DNA from: Proales similis
Lineage: Eukaryota > Rotifera > Eurotatoria > Ploima > Proalidae
DNA: 64,000 nucleotides
Assembly (NCBI GenBank): GCA_019059635.1
Contig: JAGVRJ010000007.1
Span: 1,302,001 to 1,366,000, forward strand
Direction: 5' to 3'
The notes under the pieces are model-generated. The model had not been told where the DNA came from. It saw nothing but the letters and a program-made list of their open reading frames with translations, and did no database searches. Below are positions 57,865 through 64,000 of the stretch, piece after piece (the stretch's first letter is position 1; the number at the start of each line of letters is the position of its first letter). Made by a program: the position numbers and the translations under genes.

Positions 57865-60122
57865 ATGGATACAACAAAACTGAGAACCTTTATATTTTGT
57901 CTATGGTTAATTTATATAAAACCAATCCAAACTAAACAAGTGGTAAAGGACTCAAGCAAGCAAAGCCTGAAGATAGACAAGTCGTTCACAATCAACTTGA
58001 ACAGGAAAGTGATCGGGCTGGATGGCGAGGAGAAGATTGTATACGAGTTTTTGGGAGTGCCGTTCGCCAAGCCTCCCGTGTTCGACCGGCGCTTCAAGTT
58101 TCCGGAGCGTCTGGAACAGGTGCTTCCAGAAAGACACTGGGACGCGACGTTCAACCGGCCCTCGTGCATGCAGGAGTACGACCGCACTTTTCCCGGATTT
58201 CCCGGCAGCGAGATGTGGAACCCTCCGCATGGGATCAGCGAAGACTGTCTGTACATGAACATGTGGATGCCGGTGTCGGCGCGGGTGGACCGGCTGCTGC
58301 AGCAGCGCAACGAGTCTCACGAGCAGGTCCTCAAGGCGCAGGCGGCCAAGAGGGCCACTCTGTTCTGGCTGTATGGAGGCTCGTACAGCAGCGGCTCGGC
58401 CGGTCTGGCAGTGTATGACGGCACAGTTCTGGCCGCTTCGCAAGACGTCGTGGTAGTGGTTCCGAACTACCGTGTGGGCCCGTTCGGGTTCCTGTATTTC
58501 GACGACGAGCGCGCGCCGGGCAACGCCGGCCTAGGCGACCAGGTGCTCGCGCTCGATTGGTACCGAGAGCACTATCTGCCCCGCTTCGGCGCCTCGTCCG
58601 AGCACGTTTGCTTGTTCGGAGAGAGCGCAGGCGCCATGAGCATTCATCTGCTGATGATGTCAGAGAAGCGCCACCTGTTCAGCTCGGTGATCTTCCAGAG
58701 CTCTTCCAGCTACTCGGAGCTGTCCTATCGAGAGCCTCTGGACGCGCTGAAGGTGTCGCAGCGGTTCGCGGAGCTTCTCGGCTGCTCGTACTCTGCGCTG
58801 TCGGAGCCGAGTGGCCCCAACGAGCGTGACAGAGCCGACTGGGCCCAGTTCGAGGCAAGCCTGAACAGTACCCCGCCCGAGCTGCTCTACACGCGCGCTC
58901 TCAAGAGCGAGCTGAACTCGCTTTACTACCGACAGCGTTCAGCTCAGTCTCTCAACAGCTACAAGGTGACCCAGAGCTCCAACCTCGACTTTATGATCAC
59001 TTGTCTGCAGGGCGCCAACGCGAGCCTGCTTTCTGCCAAGCAGTTTGAGCTCGAGTTCGTCAACCACTACCTGAAGATGGCGTTTATTCCTGTGATATCC
59101 GACTTCCACAAGCTCATCGACCGCCACCCAGAAGAGTTCGATTTCGAGGACTGCGAGCATGATGTGCTCGCCGGCATAAACGAGAACGAAGGCACTTACT
59201 TTGCCTTCTACCTTTACTTTGGCCGCTTCTTCGACTTTGAAGGCTTCGAGCCCACCAGTGTGCCCGACCTAGAGTTCGTGCGGCAGCGCATGGTCGAGTC
59301 GCTGCGCACTAAGCGAGCGCACTCTTCGTCGCGGGTCAATCCTCTCATCGACAACTACTTTTTCGAGCAGTATGCCGACTGCGTCTCGCGCCTCTACGTG
59401 CAGCAGATGAAAGACGAAGAGCAGCCGCCTGCAATTGTGAAGGCGACAAGGAAATCCAGATTTGAGGCGACCGCACCTCCAGCGTGGCGCGCCTATTTCG
59501 CCGCCCTTGGCGAAATAACGTTCAGCTGTCCGACCATCAGATTCGTTGACCAGTACAGCAAGCTGAACCCGTCGCGGCGTGCCCTGCTCTACCGATTCAA
59601 CCGGCGATCTCCCAACAACCCGTGGCCGCAGTGGATCGGCTCCACCCACGGCTTCGAGGTCGAGTATGTGTTCGGCATCCCTTTCCTTTCCGAACGGTTT
59701 GACGACGAGGACCGACAGGTGAGCCAGCTCACCATGAACTACTGGGCCAATTTCGCCCGCACCGGCCGATTGTAAGTATCTGCGTCTCGCGCTTAAACTA
59801 AGCTCTACTTTACCCAAGATCAAGACTGAGCAACGCTACTGGCCGCGACGAGGAGAGGCACTTCCTCGCCGAGATTTCTACTCGTGCAGTTAGATGGAAT
59901 CTGACCGAGGCAGAAGACATCAACTCGTTCAATCAAAAATTCGCTTTTTGTGATTTCTATAATCGTCTTGATTTCTTTTCCGATAATCTTGATCGGGCTA
60001 GACAATGCTTCATTTTTGAGAAACAGTCTAATTCAGTTACATCATTGCTTCCCTCTTGCCACGTTTTATTGTTATTATTTTTTAATTATTGTCTCCATTT
60101 ATATAGTTACCAAACATATTAA
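57865..60122 (+). CDS. Acetylcholinesterase, copy 2
   Basis: Two exons (57865-59771, 59819-60122) join to 736 residues. The core is shared with copy 1 with about five amino-acid differences seen (Glu/Asp at LDWYREH, Thr/Ala at FEASLN, Phe/Tyr at LYYRQR, Trp/Ser at SSSRVN, Glu/Asp at AEDINS). The triad is Ser254, Glu442, His595; EMWNPP and the altered YGGSYSSG motif are both present. The signal peptide is unrelated to copy 1 (MDTTKLRTFIFCLWLIYIKP). The tail after FAFC is also unrelated: DFYNRLDFFSDNLDRARQ..., then a terminal hydrophobic stretch ([16 protein letters not shown]) that resembles a GPI-attachment signal. The last 41 bp overlap the CLPB coding end on the other strand. Confidence 0.9.
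57929..59951 (+). repeat. Acetylcholinesterase core block, copy 2
   Basis: Partner of 52091-54113, same length and orientation, 5,838 bp apart. The edges fall inside coding sequence: just after the signal peptide and just after the conserved FAFC, so each copy has private ends. Confidence 0.93.
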
Positions 60123-62713
60123 GTTTTATTGTTATGTCCTCATAGTACTCGTCTTTTCCTTTTTTTACCAATTTTTTTAGTTGGATGTCCGAATGTTTAT
60201 TTGTAATGTCCGATTCCTTTCTAGTTTTAGCTCCTTTTCTTACTACTAGATTCTGGGCTTTGTCATCCGTGAGGTTAGCACTTATAAGAATTGTCGATCC
60301 TTTGCCGATCATTTCGTACTCGTGGGCTACAGCTATTCTATTTACTACACGTCTCTCTACTTCATGCTTAATACTTCTAGCTCCATAGTTTATGTCATAT
60401 CCATTTACTAAAAAGTCCAGAGCTTTTCGATCCCATTTCAAGATCATTTCGTGTTTTTCTTTTGCCTTTAGGCATAGGATGGTATATTAACATATCCTTA
60501 ATAAGTCATCTAATAAACGTTGCCTGGCATACCTGTTTGGCCCAAAACTCCAGTTCCTTCGTTACCAGTTTTATCAACTCTGACCTCGAAAAGGGCAGAA
60601 AGTAGACAAATTCATTTATTCTTCCCAAAAATTCGTCCCTTCTAAAGTGCTTCTTCAAAATTGGCTTGACTACTGAATCCTTGAACGCCCTTGAAATAAC
60701 TATTTCATCTTGATGTTGAGAGTCTAAATTATAAGTTGCCCATGGGATACGAATTTCATTTTAATAATTATGCAATGCGGGCATTCTGAAAATATTCGTA
60801 CTACCATTTTTTTCCGCTTCTTCTCTTAATATCATCGCATGCTCGGCAATTTCATCACTTGCCAGATTAGATGTCATAATGAATATCGCATCTTTGCAGA
60901 TTATTGTTTGACCTTTTCCATCAGTTAGGCGACCCTTGTTGTTTTTTTTTTGATTGAGCCGGCGAAACGAATTATTTTCACTTCAAACCTCATCAAATAG
61001 CTGCAACAGAATTGTCAGCACATCGGTGTGAGCTTGGAATAGTTTTACAAGAGTTAGTAGGTCGAAAAGCGTTTTTGCTTACCTTTGTCAACTTCGTCGA
61101 ACAAAACCACTGCATTCGGAGACCGTCTCAGTGCCTCGGTTAGAATTCCTCCTTCTTGATAGCCCACGTAACCGGGAGGTGCGCCGATAAATTTCGCCAC
61201 CTTTTAAAGGATGATTTACGTGGAATAGATCTCAGAAACGGCTTTTATGACAGACCTCATGTTTTTCTTGATATTCAGACATGTCTATCCTTATAAAGTG
61301 CGTATTTGACTTATTTCCATGTAAATAGAAAGCCAGCTGTTTCGCAAGTTCAGTCTTGCCTTGGAAATGAAAATTAAGCATTTGAAACTTTAAGTAAAAA
61401 AATCGAAACGCACCGATCCCCGACGAACCCAGAAACAGAAAAACCTAAAAGATAGTAAAAAATAAATTGCAAAGCAAGAAGCTTGAAAATCTTTACTAAC
61501 TAAAGGATGCTCTTCATCAAACCATCCATTGTTTTTGCGCCTTATAACGGAGCTTACGGTTTGAATAGCACCATCTTGTCCGATTAAATGCTGCTTCAGC
61601 CTCTGCTCCAGTGGAAACCGTCTCCTTTCTTCTTTAAGTTTAGCTTCCTTTTTTTCTAATGCCTTGAAAAAATCCAAACGTTGGAGCTAAAAATGTTGGG
61701 AAGATCTTTGACATGGAGCTAAATTTACAATTTTTTCATATTTTTCCAAAAGGTTTTTGACTGAATCATTAAGCGCATAGTTAACAGGTCGATGACCAAG
61801 CTCATTTTCGAGCATTGGATCTGCTCCTTTGTCCAACAATAATTGAACAAGCTCAATATTATCTGTTAAAACTGCGTAGTGAAGAGGCGTAAATCCTTTG
61901 AATGTTGCCTTATTATTAAGTCTATCCGAAAACTCTTCTTCGCGTTCCATAAGAACTGAAAGCAAATTTGAGCCATTTGAAAACTCTTCTTGATCAGAGG
62001 AATAATTCACCTCTCAATGAATTCAGTTGAAGCTTTTTTGCCATATAATTAAAGTTTACAAATTCATCCTTGGCGTTTGGATCTGCTCCATGGCTTAACA
62101 AAGTCTTGACAATCCTTTGCAAGTACAAGTTGTACAAATTCAAGTTAAAGACAATTGAAGCTCAGTTTACTCGACATGATTATTTATAACGGCAACATGT
62201 AATGCCGTCCACCCTAATGAGTGTCTTTGATTTATGTCAAAATCCCGCTCCGAAATGATACTGTAGAATATTCAAGCCAACGCTCATCGGTTATTGAACT
62301 TTCTTACTCTTTAGAATTCGGAATATAACTTACTCTTTGAGCTCATGAATTAGATTTTGTTTGCAGACTGAAAATATCCTTCCATCTGCTTATCTGGTTA
62401 ATTGTTCGTGCTTGAAATTGAATGAAATGTTTTTACTATTTTCAATTTTCTTGTCTCTTTTCTTGGTTTCACAATGAGCAACGTTTTTCAGACTGAAGGT
62501 GACGAAGCATAAACTAGCCAAAGCGAATAGATTCCAGTGAAGAAAATTGCTTTCATTTTGCTTGCGCTCATCTTTCATAGTGATACATCTTGCGGGTGTG
62601 TTGTAGCTTTTTGAGTGCTCGATGATTCCTGTCCGAAATATTGCCATATTCTTTTTGTTCAAACAAATAGCAGATGAACTTATCCATCGTTTGAAAGAAA
62701 TGAACCTGGCCAT
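60082..62713 (-). CDS. CLPB: Mitochondrial disaggregase CLPB (Skd3)
   Basis: Multi-exon reverse-strand gene with introns of about 40-90 bp; not every junction was fixed. The start [14 protein letters not shown] is presequence-like and is followed by a hydrophobic segment ([15 protein letters not shown]) as in Skd3. Ankyrin repeats follow ([38 protein letters not shown]), then [20 protein letters not shown] and one AAA+ domain: Walker [14 protein letters not shown] (its Gly codon split by an intron at about 61415), pore loop [13 protein letters not shown], Walker [27 protein letters not shown], and [18 protein letters not shown] with the sensor-2 Arg. CLPB keeps intermembrane-space proteins soluble. 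The frame also opens upstream without ATG, so 62713 is chosen. Confidence 0.93.
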
Positions 62714-62974
62714 TATTTTAAATATTCTCGTCAGTTCGATGTTCAACCTAAATCATCATTCTCAACAGTTATAGAACAACTGAAATAAATTTTGTTATTT
62801 TGGGTTTTTCTTTTATATAAGTACGCTTAAACCTTAAAGTCCTGCGCATCTAGAGATATGAAACTTAATTTTGATTTGCTGATTTCTTGCATATGATTAT
62901 GAAATTTCCTTAAAATACACCGGTTATTGTCAATCAAAAAACAGAACCGCAAGTGATTTAGAAAGAAAAGAGAA
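62714..62974. promoter_or_regulatory. Bidirectional promoter region, CLPB / FAM98
   Basis: 261 bp separate the divergent start codons and must hold both promoters. AT-rich, with no sharp motif. Inferred from orientation. Confidence 0.5.
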
Positions 62975-64000
62975 ATGGCTGATGAAGAATTGATATTTGA
63001 CGCTTTGACAAATCTTGAACCCAAGTAATACCTGCATTTAATCCCAATATTTGTCTATCGTTTATATTTTCATTTTCCCAGCTTTTCAAATGAGCTGGGA
63101 AGTCTTGAAGATTTGAAACAAATTCTAAAAAAGGACAATATTCGTTTCTCTCAAATAATATCAAAACTGGCAAAGCTTCTAGCTAATTTAGCTAACTACG
63201 ATGAGCGAGTCAATCCGATTAATGGTTTTCTGCGTTCTTGCCATCATAAATATTCATCAATTTAAACCTTTCTTACCCAAGGAAATGACTCAATCGACTC
63301 TTTTTCACTTGAACTAACTTCTTTTCTGAGAGAGGCATCGTGTCCTTATGATGAATTGCTCAGTGGTCAGGTTTCACAGAGATTTATGCACTATGATAGC
63401 AAACTGAATGTACTAGGTAAAGCTCAACACAAAAAATCTAACTTGATTTAATCCTCTTTGCCATTCTATGTTAATGAATTTCTCTAGAGTTCTTGGTTGG
63501 TGAAATTCAGGCTCAGAAAATGTTGGTCGCAAATAGTTTTGAGCAAATCAAGTACAAAACGAGAATCGTAAGCACCGATGAAAAAAGCGAAAACAAAAAG
63601 TTGATTATTCAAATTCGCCCAATTAAAGGATGAAAACGAACAATCGATGCTGATGAAAAGCATCATACACACTCTCTCCTTTCCGGCGGTAATCTAGCTC
63701 ATTCAGAAATTAAATGTTTATTCAAGCTTATTGGTTTTGGTTTCAATAGCCTCCGTCTAATATAACGGTAGAAGAATTATGGAATAAAATTTTAACTCGA
63801 GTAAGGTTTGCGGAAAAATTTTTAAAATGAAACTTAAAAGAAATTATTGCAAGTGCCGTGAACTTCTCGGCAAACTTGGCCCGGACTATCTCGGAAAAGC
63901 TTTGCTTAAAGAAACTCACTTCACCCCAGTTCAGTGGACAAAGCTAACTGAACTAAATAAGATTTTACAAGAAGACTACAAACTACGCAAAGAGATGCTT
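62975..64000 (+). CDS. FAM98 family protein (cut by window edge)
   Basis: ATG at 62975 (MADEELIFDALTNLEP) opens a gene with several short introns that runs off the window. Visible pieces in order are FSNELGSLEDLKQILKKDN, SLELTSFLREASCPYDELLS, FLVGEIQAQKMLVANSFEQI, PPSNITVEELWNKIL, and LGPDYLGKALLKETHFTPVQ followed by WTKLTELNKILQEDYKLRKE. The CPY..L..G block, the PP.NIT stretch and the GKxLLK...W.K...N......Y..R segment are those of FAM98A/B/C, helical partners of the tRNA-ligase complex (RTCB, DDX1). The C-terminal Gly-rich part, if present, is outside. A, B and C types cannot be separated. Confidence 0.87.

Noticed and set aside
1-64000. tRNA genes, CRISPR arrays, transposase or reverse-transcriptase genes
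   Set aside because: Looked for B-box-like GGTTCGAATCC motifs, regular spacer repeats and mobile-element protein motifs; none was convincing.

Overview
This is nuclear DNA from a small-genome animal. All 25 protein genes that I can place encode metazoan proteins: both γ-secretase subunits nicastrin and presenilin, acetylcholinesterase, antizyme, axonemal dynein heavy chain, MNS1, AP-2 sigma, RPB5, UPF3, CLPB and FAM98. Most are split by introns of roughly 40-100 bp with GT...AG ends, genes lie close together on both strands, and UTRs are short. Dynein and MNS1 show that the animal builds motile cilia or flagella. I cannot name the phylum; a compact-genome lophotrochozoan, tunicate or tardigrade-like animal would all fit. 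I rebuilt exon joins by hand from the splice sites. For most genes the joined length is a multiple of three and close to the family length (AP2S1 142 aa, RPB5 210 aa, nicastrin 712 aa, presenilin 480 aa, MNS1 497 aa).

Left part (1-10.5 kb): start of MYBBP1A (-), MPDU1 (+), mitochondrial OSGEPL1 (+), nicastrin (-), an SLC35A nucleotide-sugar transporter (+) and C2CD5 (+). Next (11-18 kb): three near-identical copies of an unrecognised single-pass membrane protein with a possible SEA-like ectodomain. They surround a carnitine acetyltransferase gene whose product ends in AKL. Then (18.2-31.8 kb): one DNAH7-type axonemal dynein heavy chain.

Middle (32-40.6 kb): two divergently transcribed single-pass membrane proteins with the same layout, probably paralogues. 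They flank 6.8 kb with no convincing gene, exceptional in this window and likely regulatory. Then (41.6-51.2 kb): MNS1, presenilin, NDUFC2, AP2S1, POLR2E, UPF3 and ornithine decarboxylase antizyme, the last with an intact +1 frameshift site.

Right part (52-64 kb): two acetylcholinesterase genes share a 2,023-bp ungapped, almost identical core but have unrelated signal peptides and unrelated C-terminal tails. RPS9 lies between them on the other strand, and its second intron carries what looks like a box C/D snoRNA. The second copy's tail runs into the 3' end of the mitochondrial disaggregase CLPB on the opposite strand. FAM98 starts the right edge and is cut by it.

The most unusual features are the two multi-copy families with GC-rich identical cores and divergent ends (suggesting gene conversion or block duplication), the unrecognised triplicated membrane protein, the intronic snoRNA with a 28S rRNA guide, and the recoded antizyme.
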